A stretch of 64,000 nucleotides of DNA from positions 620,001 through 684,000 of the forward strand of contig NZ_FTPQ01000002.1 in assembly GCF_900156435.1 (NCBI RefSeq), written 5' to 3'. The number at the start of each line of letters is the position of its first letter. Position 1 is the stretch's first letter. This document shows, piece by piece, positions 22,907 through 34,627 of the stretch. The notes beneath the pieces are model-generated. The model saw nothing but the letters and a program-made list of their open reading frames with translations. It ran no database searches and had not been told where the DNA came from. This stretch comes from Microbacterium sp. RU1D (GTDB lineage: Bacteria > Actinomycetota > Actinomycetes > Actinomycetales > Microbacteriaceae). Both the position numbers and the translations under genes were made by a program.

Positions 22907-23497
22907 TCAGCGGGCACCGCCGGAAATGAACAAAGCGATAATAACCCAGACGATGAGAACCGCCAGGGAAATCAGCGCGGGAATGTCCCAGAAACGACGA
23001 ACGGCCCCGTCGGCCGGAGCGGTCGCCCGCGCGGATTCCCACGCGTCCTGGATGAGTTGCAGATCGCGGATGGCGGGCGGCTCGCGGCGCCCGCGTTCGT
23101 CGTCGTGCCGCAGCGCGGGACGCCCGGGCCGGCCCGCCACCGGGCCGCCGAACGCCTTCGCGACACGCGGTTCGTCGGTGCGCACCTCGAGCTGCCAGCG
23201 CATGTCGATGTCGGTCACCCGCGCCCAGGCGATGTCGGTGATGCGCAGCGGATTGTGGATCCGGATGCCGCTCGCGTCGACGCGCACGTGAGGCGCGAAC
23301 AGCAGGGCGTACACGGCCCAGACCGCCAACAGCACCCACGGCGCGAGGAGCAGCATCTCGCCGACGCCGGCGCGGAGCGCGGCATCCCCCAGCAGGACGA
23401 CCCCGAGCGCGGCGCCGAGCACGAGCCCGACGACCGACGACGGGGCGCGGAACACCCGTGGGTGCTCCGCGCCCCGGAAGCGCTCGTCGCGCGTCAC
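22907..23497 (-). CDS. Membrane protein with PH-like domain
   Basis: A 196-residue protein with two N-terminal membrane helices (about 20-40 and 46-67), a bacterial PH-like segment (about 70-115: VRVDASGIRIHNPLRITDI, then WARVTDIDMRWQLEVRT), a basic low-complexity linker and a third helix (172-192). The GTG start at 23497 overlaps the operon B ATPase stop (GTGA), so it is translated with a peptide importer. Such proteins are common in actinobacteria and have no defined role. No transport function is visible. Confidence 0.75.
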   Translation of the reverse strand: MTRDERFRGAEHPRVFRAPSSVVGLVLGAALGVVLLGDAALRAGVGEMLLLAPWVLLAVWAVYALLFAPHVRVDASGIRIHNPLRITDIAWARVTDIDMRWQLEVRTDEPRVAKAFGGPVAGRPGRPALRHDDERGRREPPAIRDLQLIQDAWESARATAPADGAVRRFWDIPALISLAVLIVWVIIALFISGGAR

Positions 23498-25158
23498 GCG
23501 CCGCCCAGCTGCAGCGAAGCGCCGGGGATCGCGTCGAGCAGACGCCGCGTGTACTCCTGCGACGGCTGCGCGAAGATCTCGTCGACGGTGCCCTGCTCGA
23601 CGAGCTTGCCGCGCTCCATGACGCACACCAGGTCGGCGGCGACGCGGACGACGGCGAGGTCGTGCGTGATGAACAGGTACGTCAGGCCGAGCTCGGACTG
23701 CAGTTCCGCCAGAAGCTGGAGGATCTGCGCCTGCACCAGCACGTCGAGGGCCGAGACGGCCTCGTCGAGCACGAGGATGTCGGGCTTCAGCGCGAGAGCG
23801 CGCGCGATCGCGACGCGCTGACGCTGACCGCCGGACAGCTCGTTCGGGTAGCGCGAGGCGAGCTCCTGCGGGAGGGCGACCTGCTCGAGGAGCTCCTCCA
23901 CACGCTCGCGCCGCGACGCGCCGTCGCCCACCTTGTGGATGTTGAGCGGCTCGGCGATGAGGTTGCCGATGCTGCGCAGCGGGTCGAGCGAACCGTACGG
24001 GTCCTGGAACACCGGCTGCATGCGCCGGCGGAGGTTGAAGGTGTCCTTCGCGTTCAGCTTGCCCGTGTTGACGCCGTCGACCTCGATCGAGCCCGAGGTG
24101 GGCTCCTCGAGCTTGAGCACCATCTTGGCGATCGTCGATTTGCCCGAGCCCGACTCGCCCACGAGGGCGAGCGTCTTGCCGCGAGGGATCTCGAACGAGA
24201 CCCCGTCGACCGCGCGGAACTGCTCGCTGCGGAACCCGCCCTGGCGGATCTTGTACTCCTTGACCAGGTCGGTCACCTTCACGGTTGCCGGTGCGTCGAG
24301 GTCGGCTTCGCGCAGGATGCCGCGGTCCTCCGCCTTCGCCTGGATGCGCTGCGAGGCGATGCTCGGCGCCGCGGCGACAAGCCGCTGGGTGTACGGGTGC
24401 TGCGGGTTCTCGAGGATCTCGCGGCTCGGACCCGACTCGACGATCTCGCCCTGGTTCATCACCACGATGGTGTCGGCGCGCTCGGCGGCCAGACCCAGGT
24501 CGTGCGTGATGAGCAGCACCGAGGTGCCGCGCTCCCGGGTGAGGGATGCCATGTGGTCGAGGATCACGCGCTGCACCGTGACGTCGAGGGCCGAGGTCGG
24601 CTCGTCGGCGATCAGCAGCTTCGGGTCGGCTGCGAGGCCGATGCCGATGAGCGCGCGCTGGCGCATGCCGCCGGAGAACTGGTGCGGGTACTGGTGCAGA
24701 CGGCGCTCGGCGTCGGCGAGACCCGCCTGCTTGAGCACCTCGATCGCGCGCTTCTCGACCTCCTTGCGACCGGTGGCGATGCCGTTGGCCCGGATCGCCT
24801 CCTTGACCTGGAAGCCGATGCTCCACACCGGGTTGAGGTTGGACATCGGGTCCTGCGGGACGTATCCGATGTCCTTGCCGCGCACCGACTCGAACTGCGA
24901 CGAGGTGAGGTCGGTCAGCTCACGCCCGTCGAGCGTGATGCTGCCTCCGGTCACGTGGCCGGTGCCGGGCAGCAGTCCGATCACCGCGGAGGCGGTGGTC
25001 GACTTGCCGGAACCCGACTCGCCCACGATGGCCACGGTCTGTCCGGGGTAGACGTCGAGGCTCACGCCGTGCAGGACCTGGCGGGAGCCGCCCTGACCCT
25101 CGAAGGCGACCTTGAGGTCGCGCACGGACAGCAGAGGCGTCATGGTGGCGTCGCTCAT
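23494..25158 (-). CDS. Fused oligopeptide ABC transporter ATPase (operon B)
   Basis: A 554-residue tandem ATPase. Domain 1: GESGSGKST, FSGGMRQRALIGIGL, LLIADEPTSALD. Domain 2: GESGSGKST, LSGGQRQRVAIARAL, ILVLDEAVSALD. Compared with the operon A ATPase it lacks the Cys-rich oligopeptide extension after each domain, which explains the shorter length. The ATG at 25158 overlaps the preceding permease stop (ATGA). It powers the second peptide-type importer and is followed by the coupled PH-domain protein. Confidence 0.92.
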   Translation of the reverse strand: MSDATMTPLLSVRDLKVAFEGQGGSRQVLHGVSLDVYPGQTVAIVGESGSGKSTTASAVIGLLPGTGHVTGGSITLDGRELTDLTSSQFESVRGKDIGYVPQDPMSNLNPVWSIGFQVKEAIRANGIATGRKEVEKRAIEVLKQAGLADAERRLHQYPHQFSGGMRQRALIGIGLAADPKLLIADEPTSALDVTVQRVILDHMASLTRERGTSVLLITHDLGLAAERADTIVVMNQGEIVESGPSREILENPQHPYTQRLVAAAPSIASQRIQAKAEDRGILREADLDAPATVKVTDLVKEYKIRQGGFRSEQFRAVDGVSFEIPRGKTLALVGESGSGKSTIAKMVLKLEEPTSGSIEVDGVNTGKLNAKDTFNLRRRMQPVFQDPYGSLDPLRSIGNLIAEPLNIHKVGDGASRRERVEELLEQVALPQELASRYPNELSGGQRQRVAIARALALKPDILVLDEAVSALDVLVQAQILQLLAELQSELGLTYLFITHDLAVVRVAADLVCVMERGKLVEQGTVDEIFAQPSQEYTRRLLDAIPGASLQLGGA

Positions 25159-26102
25159 CGGCGGGCCCTCGCTCTCGGGTCGATGGCGTCTCGGATGAGC
25201 TCGCCCAGCATGATGAACGCCAGCACCGTCACGGTCAGCGCCAGCGACGGCCAGATCAGCGCGGCCGGCGCGACGCGAAGCGACTGCTGCGCCTGGCTGA
25301 TGTCGTTACCCCACGACATGGTGTCGCCGCCGAGGCCGACACCGAGGAACGACAGGGTCGCCTCGGCCACGATGGCCGCCGCGAGGCTGATGGTCGTCAC
25401 GACCAGCAGAGGGGCGATGGCGTTGGGGATGACGTGGGTGAGCAGCGTCTTGAAGCGCGACTGCCCGAGGGCCTGCGACGCTGCGACGTAGTCGGCCTGA
25501 CGCACGCGCAGGACCTCGGCGCGCACGACACGCGCCGTGGACGCCCACGCGAACCCGCCGATCGCGAACGCCAGGGTGAGCACGTTGCGGTACTGCGAGA
25601 AGACGCTCATGACGACGATCGCCGCGAGGATGTAGGGGATCGAGAAGAAGATGTCGCCGACGCGGGAGATCACCGCGTCGAGCCATCCGCCGTAGAAGCC
25701 CGACAGCGAGCCCATGATGAGGCCGATGATCGTGCCGATCGCCGTGGCGAGCAGACCCACCGACAGCGAGGTGCGGGCTCCCCACACGATGCGCGAGAAG
25801 GTGTCGCAGCCCTGGAACGTGAATCCGAGGATGTGACCCGCCTGCGGGCCGCCGTTGCTGTTCGACAGCTGGCAGTCGTTGTTCGGCGGCACCTGCGTGA
25901 ACAGGGTCGGGAACACGGCCATGAGGATCACGACGGCCATGACGGCCAGGGCGATCCAGAACGTGGGACGACGACGCAGGTCGCGCCAGGCGTCGAGCCA
26001 GAGGTTGCTCTTGCGGGCGGCGACGCGAACGGCGTCCACCGAGATGGTCTCGGTCTTGATGGGGGCGACGTAGTGCGGCGCCGGGAATCGATTACTTGAC
26101 AT
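25155..26102 (-). CDS. Oligopeptide ABC transporter permease (DppC type, operon B)
   Basis: A 315-residue permease: a cytoplasmic N-tail, a first helix at about 51-70, and a periplasmic loop with two cysteines (PPNNDCQLSN and TFQGCDTFSR) that may form a disulfide. The EAA loop is YVAASQALGQSRFKTLLTHV and the C-terminal block is FIMLGELIRDAIDPRARAR. The ATG at 26102 overlaps the DppB-type gene by 11 bases. It pairs with that permease. Confidence 0.9.
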   Translation of the reverse strand: MSSNRFPAPHYVAPIKTETISVDAVRVAARKSNLWLDAWRDLRRRPTFWIALAVMAVVILMAVFPTLFTQVPPNNDCQLSNSNGGPQAGHILGFTFQGCDTFSRIVWGARTSLSVGLLATAIGTIIGLIMGSLSGFYGGWLDAVISRVGDIFFSIPYILAAIVVMSVFSQYRNVLTLAFAIGGFAWASTARVVRAEVLRVRQADYVAASQALGQSRFKTLLTHVIPNAIAPLLVVTTISLAAAIVAEATLSFLGVGLGGDTMSWGNDISQAQQSLRVAPAALIWPSLALTVTVLAFIMLGELIRDAIDPRARARR

Positions 26103-27021
26103 AGCGGATCCTCGGGTCAAGGAGACCGTACAGAAGGTCGACGACGAGGTTGACCAGCACGTAGATGATGACGAAGACGGTCACGAACGAGACGACCGTG
26201 GGGCCTTCGCCGCGGATGGTCGCCTGGTAGAGCGTGTTGCCGACGCCGGGGATGTTGAAGATGCCCTCGGTCACGGTGGCACCGACCAGCAGCACACCGA
26301 AGTTGGTGGCGGAGTTGGTGATGACCGGGATGAGCGAGTTGCGCAGCACGTGCACGGGGATGACGCGACGACGCGAGAGGCCCTTGGAGTAGGCCGTGCG
26401 GACCCAGTCCTGGTTGAGCGTGTCGATGACCGAACCGCGCATGAGGCGCATGCTCGTGGCGAACAGGCTGAATCCGAGCACGAGGGCCGGCAGGATCAGA
26501 TCGCCCCAGTCGTTCTGCGCGCCCACGGTCGGTCGGAACCACCCCAGCTGGACGGCGAGGAAGTACTGCGCGAGGAAGCAGGCCACGAAGATGGGCAGGG
26601 CGACGAACAGCAGCGCGACGACGAGCGCGACATTGTCGAACAGCTTGCCCTTGCGGACCGCCGAGATGGTGCCGATGACGATCGCGAGGATGAACTCGAT
26701 GGCGAGGGCCATCACGGCCAGGCGCCCGGTGACGGGCAGCGTGCGCGCGAGCACCTCGTTGACGGACTGACCCGAGAAGGTCGTACCCAGGTCGCCCTGG
26801 AAGATGCCGCCGAGGTACAGGAAGTACTGGACGATGAAGGGCTGGTCGAGGTGGTACTGCGCCCGCAGGGCTTCGACGACCTGCGGAGCGGGGGTCTTGT
26901 CGCCGAAGAGACCGAGGATCGGGTCTCCGGGCATGGCGAAGACCATGAAGTAGATCAGCAGCGTGGCCCCGAAGAACACGGGAAGCACCTGCAGCAGACG
27001 TCTGAGGATGTAGCCGAGCAT
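26092..27021 (-). CDS. Oligopeptide ABC transporter permease (DppB type, operon B)
   Basis: A 309-residue permease starting MLGYILRRLLQVLPVFFGAT, the classic DppB/OppB opening. Six helices are visible, with the EAA loop WVRTAYSKGLSRRRVIPVHV and the block GATVTEGIFNIPGVGNTLYQ. I chose the ATG at 27021 over longer upstream starts because it begins the conserved first helix. It follows the receptor gene after a 163-base gap that contains a strong hairpin, so its expression may be lower than that of the receptor. Confidence 0.9.
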   Translation of the reverse strand: MLGYILRRLLQVLPVFFGATLLIYFMVFAMPGDPILGLFGDKTPAPQVVEALRAQYHLDQPFIVQYFLYLGGIFQGDLGTTFSGQSVNEVLARTLPVTGRLAVMALAIEFILAIVIGTISAVRKGKLFDNVALVVALLFVALPIFVACFLAQYFLAVQLGWFRPTVGAQNDWGDLILPALVLGFSLFATSMRLMRGSVIDTLNQDWVRTAYSKGLSRRRVIPVHVLRNSLIPVITNSATNFGVLLVGATVTEGIFNIPGVGNTLYQATIRGEGPTVVSFVTVFVIIYVLVNLVVDLLYGLLDPRIRYVK

Positions 27022-27132
27022 CCGCTCTCTTTTCGAACGTGGGAAACGCCTCATCGGACGTCTCGTGGGGGGCAGGGCTCAGAAGAGCCCGTGCCGTTCT
27101 ACCACACGTCGTGATGAGGCCTGGCTGGCAGA

Positions 27133-27168
27133 CCGCGAGGCGGTGACGAATCCGTCACCGCCTCGCGG
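27133..27168. terminator. Strong intercistronic hairpin between receptor and permeases
   Basis: CCGCGAGGCGGTGACG (27133-27148) pairs perfectly with CGTCACCGCCTCGCGG (27153-27168), a 16-base stem with a 4-base loop. On the minus strand it lies just after the receptor stop and before the permease gene, without a T-run. It probably acts as a partial terminator or mRNA stabiliser that gives more receptor than permease. Confidence 0.65.
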
Positions 27169-27184
27169 CCAGAGATCGGAAGGG

Positions 27185-28804
27185 TTACTTCGTGATCTCG
27201 TAGTACAGCGGAACCGAGTTCCACCCGAACTGGACGTTGTTCACGCCGTCGGCGAATCCACCGGTGACGTTGGAGTACCACAGCGGGATGGCGGGCAGGT
27301 CCTGGAGCAGGATCTCCTGCGCCTTCTGGAAGTCGGCGTTCTGCGCGTCGACCTCGGTCTCGGCGATGCCGGCGGCGAGCAGGCTGTCGAACTCGGGGTT
27401 CGAGTAGTCACCGTCGTTCGACGAGGCGTCGGTCGCGTAGAGCGGTCCGAGGAAGTTGTACAGACCGGGGTAGTCGGCCTGCCAACCGGTGCGGAAGGCG
27501 GTCTGGATGCTGCGGTCGGTGATGGCCGAACGGGCTTCCTTGAACGTCGGGTAGGGAGCGCCCGACGCGTCGATGCCGAGGGTGTTCTTGATCGAGTTGG
27601 TCACCGCGTCGACCCAGGTCTGGTGTCCACCGTCGGCGTTGTACGCGATCTGGAAGGTGCCGGTCCACGGCGAGATGGCGTCGGCCTGGGCCCACAGCTC
27701 CTTCGCCTTGGTCTCGTCGTACTCCAGCACGTCAGCACCGGCGAGCGAGTCGGACCAGCCGTCGATGACCGGCGAGGTGAAGTCGCTGGCCGGGGTACGA
27801 GTGTTCTGGAAGATCGTCTGGGTGATCTCGTCGCGGTTGATGGCCATCGACAGCGCCTGGCGACGCAGCTTGCCCTCTTCGCCGCCGAAGTGCGCGAGGC
27901 GCTCCGGGATGGTGAAGGACTGGAACACCGCGGCCGGCTGGTTGACCGCACGGTCGCCCAGGTCGGACTCGAAAGTGGCCTGCGATGCCGGCGGGATCGC
28001 GTCGATCACGTCGACGTTGCCGCCGAGGAGGTCGGCGTACGCGGCATCCTGGGATGCGTAGAAGACGACCGTGAGGCCGCCGTTCTCGACCGTGCGACCA
28101 CCCTGGTAGTCGTCGTTCTTGACGAGGTCGATCTGCACGTTGTGCTGCCACGCGCCGTCGCTGGCGAGCTTGTACGGGCCGTTGCCGACCGGGTTCTCAC
28201 CGAACGCGGCCATGTCGTCGAACGCCGAGTCGGGCAGCGGGAAGAAGGCCGAGTAACCCAGGCGCAGCGCGAAGTCGGCGGCGGGCTTGGACAGGGCGAT
28301 CGTGAAGGTGTAGTCGTCGACCTTCTGCAGACCCGTGAGTTCCGAGTCCTCGTCGTAGCTGAAGCCGACGATGTCCTCGAAGAAGTAGCTGTTGAGCTGG
28401 TTGTTCGACAGCAGCGCGCCGTAGTTCCACGCCTTGATGAAGTTGTCGGCCTTGACCTCGGTGCCGTCGGTGAACTTCTGGCCCTGCTTCAGGGTCACGG
28501 TGAGGTTCTGCGCGTCGTTGGTGACGATGGACTCGGCCATGTCGTTCACCGGGGCGCCGTCGGCGTCGTAGTAGACCAGACCGGCGAAGATCGAGTCGAG
28601 GATCTTTCCGCCGCCGACCTCGTTGGTGTTGGTCGGGATGAGCGGGTTCTGCGGCTCGGAGCCGTTCGTGCGGATGATGGCCGAGGCGTCGCCGCCCGAT
28701 GCCGAGCCGCTGCCGCCGTTGTCTCCGCCCGAGCAGCCGGCGAGCATGAGCCCGACAGCTCCCAGCAGGGCGAGACTGGACAGGGCAATCTTGTTGCGCT
28801 TCAC
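27185..28804 (-). CDS. Oligopeptide ABC transporter substrate-binding lipoprotein (operon B)
   Basis: A 539-residue family-5 receptor. The signal MKRNKIALSSLALLGAVGLM ends in a lipobox LAGC (Cys at 24). The mature domain shows AIIRTNGSEPQNPLIPTNTN, VTLKQGQKFTDGTEVKADNF and LRRQALSMAINREIT-like text (LSMAINRDEITQTIF). The pattern NEVGGGKILDSIFAGLVYYD is close to OppA-like receptors in actinobacteria. GGAGGAACT precedes the GTG at 28804. First gene of operon B, with the hairpin behind it. Confidence 0.9.
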   Translation of the reverse strand: MKRNKIALSSLALLGAVGLMLAGCSGGDNGGSGSASGGDASAIIRTNGSEPQNPLIPTNTNEVGGGKILDSIFAGLVYYDADGAPVNDMAESIVTNDAQNLTVTLKQGQKFTDGTEVKADNFIKAWNYGALLSNNQLNSYFFEDIVGFSYDEDSELTGLQKVDDYTFTIALSKPAADFALRLGYSAFFPLPDSAFDDMAAFGENPVGNGPYKLASDGAWQHNVQIDLVKNDDYQGGRTVENGGLTVVFYASQDAAYADLLGGNVDVIDAIPPASQATFESDLGDRAVNQPAAVFQSFTIPERLAHFGGEEGKLRRQALSMAINRDEITQTIFQNTRTPASDFTSPVIDGWSDSLAGADVLEYDETKAKELWAQADAISPWTGTFQIAYNADGGHQTWVDAVTNSIKNTLGIDASGAPYPTFKEARSAITDRSIQTAFRTGWQADYPGLYNFLGPLYATDASSNDGDYSNPEFDSLLAAGIAETEVDAQNADFQKAQEILLQDLPAIPLWYSNVTGGFADGVNNVQFGWNSVPLYYEITK

Positions 28805-28902
28805 AGTTCCTCCAGGGAAGGGATGATCATCGCCCGTGCAGGGTTTTCACGCAGCACAAGGCGCGGGGAAATCCGTTCGGGCAGGATGAGAACACATTAG
28901 GC

Positions 28903-28940
28903 ACGTTTACCCAGGTGCCCCAAACTTCTTGGATAAACGT
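28903..28940. promoter_or_regulatory. Inverted repeat in the divergent gap between operon B and the CPBP gene
   Basis: ACGTTTACCC (28903-28912) and GGATAAACGT (28931-28940) are an inverted repeat with one mismatch and an 18-base spacer, in an AT-rich island between divergent genes. It may hold overlapping promoters or an operator. This is weak evidence by itself. Confidence 0.4.
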
Positions 28941-28968
28941 TACAGAGGATTTACTCGAGAGGCTCCAG

Positions 28969-29844
28969 ATGTGGCAATCTGACAAGTCGTCGCGGCCCGG
29001 GGGTCTCGCGGACTGGACATATCCTCCGATTCTCGGGCCGTCCGAACGGTATCCGCGGACGCGCCTGGTCTGGGAGATCGTCCTCGTCCTGCTGGTCAGC
29101 GTGGGCCAGTCGGCGATCTACTCGATCGTCTCGTTCATCCGCGCAGCGACCCGTGCTCCGATCTCCCAGCAGCAAACGCAGCTGAACCCCTCGCGCAGCG
29201 CCGAGCCGCTGTGGGACGCGATCTACCAGTTCCTCGACATCTTCTTCTCGCTCGCCCTGGTCGCCCTGGCGTTGTACCTGCTGTGGGAGCCGGCGAAGAA
29301 CGCGCTGCGGCGCATCGGGCTCGACTTCCGGCGCTTCGGCTCCGACCTCGCCCGCGGGCTGTTGCTGGTCGTGCTCATCGGTGCACCCGGCATCGGCGTC
29401 TACGCGATCGGGCGCGCGATCGGGCAGAGCATCACGGTCGTGCCGGCACCGCTGGATTCCTCGTGGTGGGTCGTCGCCCTGCTCGTGCTGGCCGCGCTGC
29501 GCGCGGGGCTCACCGAGGAGGTCATCTTCCTCGGATACCTCTTCGACCGCCTCCGCCGGCTCGGATGGTCGTGGACGGGGATCATCGTCTCGACCGCGCT
29601 CCTCCGCGGCAGCTATCACCTGTACCAGGGCTGGCCGTCGGCGCTGGGCAACGTCGTGATGGGCCTCGTGTTCGGGTGGTGCTACAAGCGCTGGGGGCGG
29701 GTCATGCCGCTGGTCGTGGCCCACACCGTGATCGACATCGTCGCTTTCGTCGGCTATCCGCTGGCGGCGGCGTGGTGGCCGGGGATCTTCGCCCCGCCCG
29801 CGTCCACCCCGACCCCGAGCGCGACCCCCACTCCCGCCGGCTGA
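28969..29844 (+). CDS. CPBP-family intramembrane endopeptidase-like protein
   Basis: A membrane protein of 291 residues with about seven to eight helices. The CPBP (Abi/Rce1-like) motifs are E183-E184 in LTEEVIFLGYLFDRL, His217 in LLRGSYHLYQGW and His252 in VVAHTVIDIV. The Arg usual three residues after the EE pair (EExxxR) is missing here (EEVIFL), so activity is uncertain. I use the ATG at 28969 because GAGAGG sits 6 bases before it; a GTG at 28915 would run through the AT-rich promoter island. A Pro/Thr-rich tail ends the protein. The substrate is unknown. Confidence 0.82.
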   Translation: MWQSDKSSRPGGLADWTYPPILGPSERYPRTRLVWEIVLVLLVSVGQSAIYSIVSFIRAATRAPISQQQTQLNPSRSAEPLWDAIYQFLDIFFSLALVALALYLLWEPAKNALRRIGLDFRRFGSDLARGLLLVVLIGAPGIGVYAIGRAIGQSITVVPAPLDSSWWVVALLVLAALRAGLTEEVIFLGYLFDRLRRLGWSWTGIIVSTALLRGSYHLYQGWPSALGNVVMGLVFGWCYKRWGRVMPLVVAHTVIDIVAFVGYPLAAAWWPGIFAPPASTPTPSATPTPAG

Positions 29845-29896
29845 GGCGTCGTCGGAGCGGACGGCTCGCCGCCTCGGCGGCATCCGGGTCCTGTGA

Positions 29897-31663
29897 TCAG
29901 CGCTGGGGCGGCGACCAGGTCCAGAACGCCGGCGGCACGCCGTCGGGCTCGGAGGTGTATGCCACTCCCCCGACGCCCTCGGCGGTCACCACCGCACCGG
30001 TGCGCTCGAGCAGGGGCACGCCCGCGAAAGCCGCGAACAGGGAGCGGTCGATCTCCTTGGCCTCCGAGAGGACGTCGACCGGGTCGGTGTGCACGGTCAA
30101 CTGCTCGAACAGCTCGTCGGTGTTCGGCCCGTCGACGCCCTCGGCCAGTCGGTCCCGCGCCGAGCGGTAGAGGCTCTCGTCCTCGCCGACCCAGGCCAGC
30201 GTGGCATCCGCCTCTTCCGGCGTGGTCGCGAGACGGACGGCGATGCCGGCCCGGGCGCCCATCGACACCAGCCGCGGGAACACCTGCGCTGAGACGTCGT
30301 CGGTGGTGTCGTAGGCCACGCGCAGCACCGCAGCCCGGTCGCCCAGGGCGTTCCGCGCGCCGTCGACGTCGCTTCCGGTGCCGGGGGCGCCGTTGCCGGA
30401 GACGAGGTCGGCGTAGAGCGAACCGGCGGCGGGCGACGACAGGAACGACTGCAACGGCTGCGCGTCGGGGCGCACGGCCCCCAGCACGTCCTGCACGAGG
30501 GAGGACCGGTCGATGGCCAGCGTCATCGCCTGACGCACATCGGATGCCGTGCCGTCGGCGAAACGCAAGTGCAGCGTCTGCGTGGTCGGACCGACCTGCA
30601 CCTGGTACCCGGCTTCGGCCAGGGTCTTGCTCTCGGCGACGTCGATGTCGCCGACGTTCGCGACGTCGACCACACCGGCCTCGACGGCGGACAGCTGCGC
30701 CGCGCGGTCGGGGAAGAACCGCACGGTCAGTTCCTCGAGGCCCGGGAAGTGGGTGCCCTGGTAGGAGTCGCGGCGCACGAGCTGCACGGTGTCGGCTGTG
30801 ATCTCGCTCACCGTCCACGGTCCGGCCGAGACGACGCTCGCGGGGTCGGGGGTGGACCCGGCCGCGACATCGAAGCCGGTGTTCCACGTCTGCGCCGCGG
30901 CGAGCAGGACGGGGTTCGGCGTCCGCGGCTCCTCGGGGTCGCCGGCCGGAGTGGTGAGGATGGCGGTGAGGAGGTCCTTCTCGCTGACGCCCGCGCGCTG
31001 CGCGACGACGTGCACCGGTCGATCGAGCAGCCACTGCCGGTTCCAGTCCGCGAACGGCTGGTCGTAGGTGAGGGTCAGCGTGTCGTCGGCCCGGTCGATG
31101 CGGGGCCGGGCGGTGCGCGCGTTCGGGTCGGCCGGCATGGCCGTGTCGAAGTACCGGGTCCCCGAGACGACCTGGCCGGTCGCGTCGTAGGTCGCGTCGT
31201 CGAAGTAATGCGAGGTGACGGCCCATCCGAAGAGCAGGTCGTCGAGGGTGACCGGGGTGCCGTCCGACCACACGCGGTCGGGGAAGAGCTCGTAGCTCAC
31301 CGTGAGCGGGTCGCCCTGCACGCGGGTGATCCGCCCCAGACCGTCGTTGGGCACGACCTGGAGGTCGCCGTCGAGCGAGCCGAGACGTTCGTCGAGAAGC
31401 GCGGACAACGCCCGGTTGGCGGGGGTGTTCCCCGTGGCGCTGGCCGCATTGAAACTGGTGAGCGAGCCGACGACACCGAGGGTGAGACTCGTGGGCGCCT
31501 CTTCCACGGGTGCCGGGGCGGGCTCCGGCGCCGAACAGCCGGCCAGCACGACACCGGCGGCCGCGAGCAGCGCCAGCATCCGTCCTGCACCGCGTCGTCG
31601 AGTCGGTCGAGGAACGTCGTTCAGCCCAGCGTGGTGCACAGGGGGCACTTTACTAAACGGCAC
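29897..31663 (-). CDS. Orphan family-5 ABC transporter receptor lipoprotein
   Basis: A substrate-binding lipoprotein of up to 588 residues without adjacent permeases or ATPase. The lipobox VVLAGC follows an Arg-rich n-region (RPTRRRGAGRMLALL). The mature part has LTVSYELFPDRVWSDGTPVT and DVRQAMTLAIDRSSLVQDVL, as in OppA/DppA receptors. The start is uncertain: GTG at 31663, 31648 or 31636 all keep a charged n-region, while the ATG at 31579 would remove it. It may feed the nearby oligopeptide permeases. It is divergent from none and lies between the CPBP gene and gcvP. Confidence 0.82.
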   Translation of the reverse strand: MPFSKVPPVHHAGLNDVPRPTRRRGAGRMLALLAAAGVVLAGCSAPEPAPAPVEEAPTSLTLGVVGSLTSFNAASATGNTPANRALSALLDERLGSLDGDLQVVPNDGLGRITRVQGDPLTVSYELFPDRVWSDGTPVTLDDLLFGWAVTSHYFDDATYDATGQVVSGTRYFDTAMPADPNARTARPRIDRADDTLTLTYDQPFADWNRQWLLDRPVHVVAQRAGVSEKDLLTAILTTPAGDPEEPRTPNPVLLAAAQTWNTGFDVAAGSTPDPASVVSAGPWTVSEITADTVQLVRRDSYQGTHFPGLEELTVRFFPDRAAQLSAVEAGVVDVANVGDIDVAESKTLAEAGYQVQVGPTTQTLHLRFADGTASDVRQAMTLAIDRSSLVQDVLGAVRPDAQPLQSFLSSPAAGSLYADLVSGNGAPGTGSDVDGARNALGDRAAVLRVAYDTTDDVSAQVFPRLVSMGARAGIAVRLATTPEEADATLAWVGEDESLYRSARDRLAEGVDGPNTDELFEQLTVHTDPVDVLSEAKEIDRSLFAAFAGVPLLERTGAVVTAEGVGGVAYTSEPDGVPPAFWTWSPPQR

Positions 31664-31703
31664 CTGTGGGATCCCCGGTGGAACCGTGGGGCGCGGAGAC
31701 GAC

Positions 31704-31739
31704 GCGACGGCGGACCCGGATGCCGGGGTCCGCCGTCGC
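31704..31739 (-). terminator. Terminator hairpin after gcvP
   Basis: GCGACGGCGGACCC (31704-31717) pairs perfectly with GGGTCCGCCGTCGC (31726-31739) around an 8-base loop, 9 bases beyond the gcvP stop. It should end the glycine cleavage transcript. No long T-run follows. Confidence 0.75.
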
Positions 31740-31747
31740 GGCGGTAC

Positions 31748-34623
<2,876 letters not shown>

Positions 34624-34627
<4 letters not shown>

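Noticed and set aside
26086..26095. A third GTAATCGATT-like site at the permease overlap in operon B
   Set aside because: Ten of twelve bases match the LacI operator, but it lies inside coding sequence within the operon and lacks the final match; likely chance.
28915..28971. Longer start of the CPBP gene at GTG 28915
   Set aside because: It would translate through an AT-rich promoter-like island; the ATG at 28969 has a ribosome site at proper distance.
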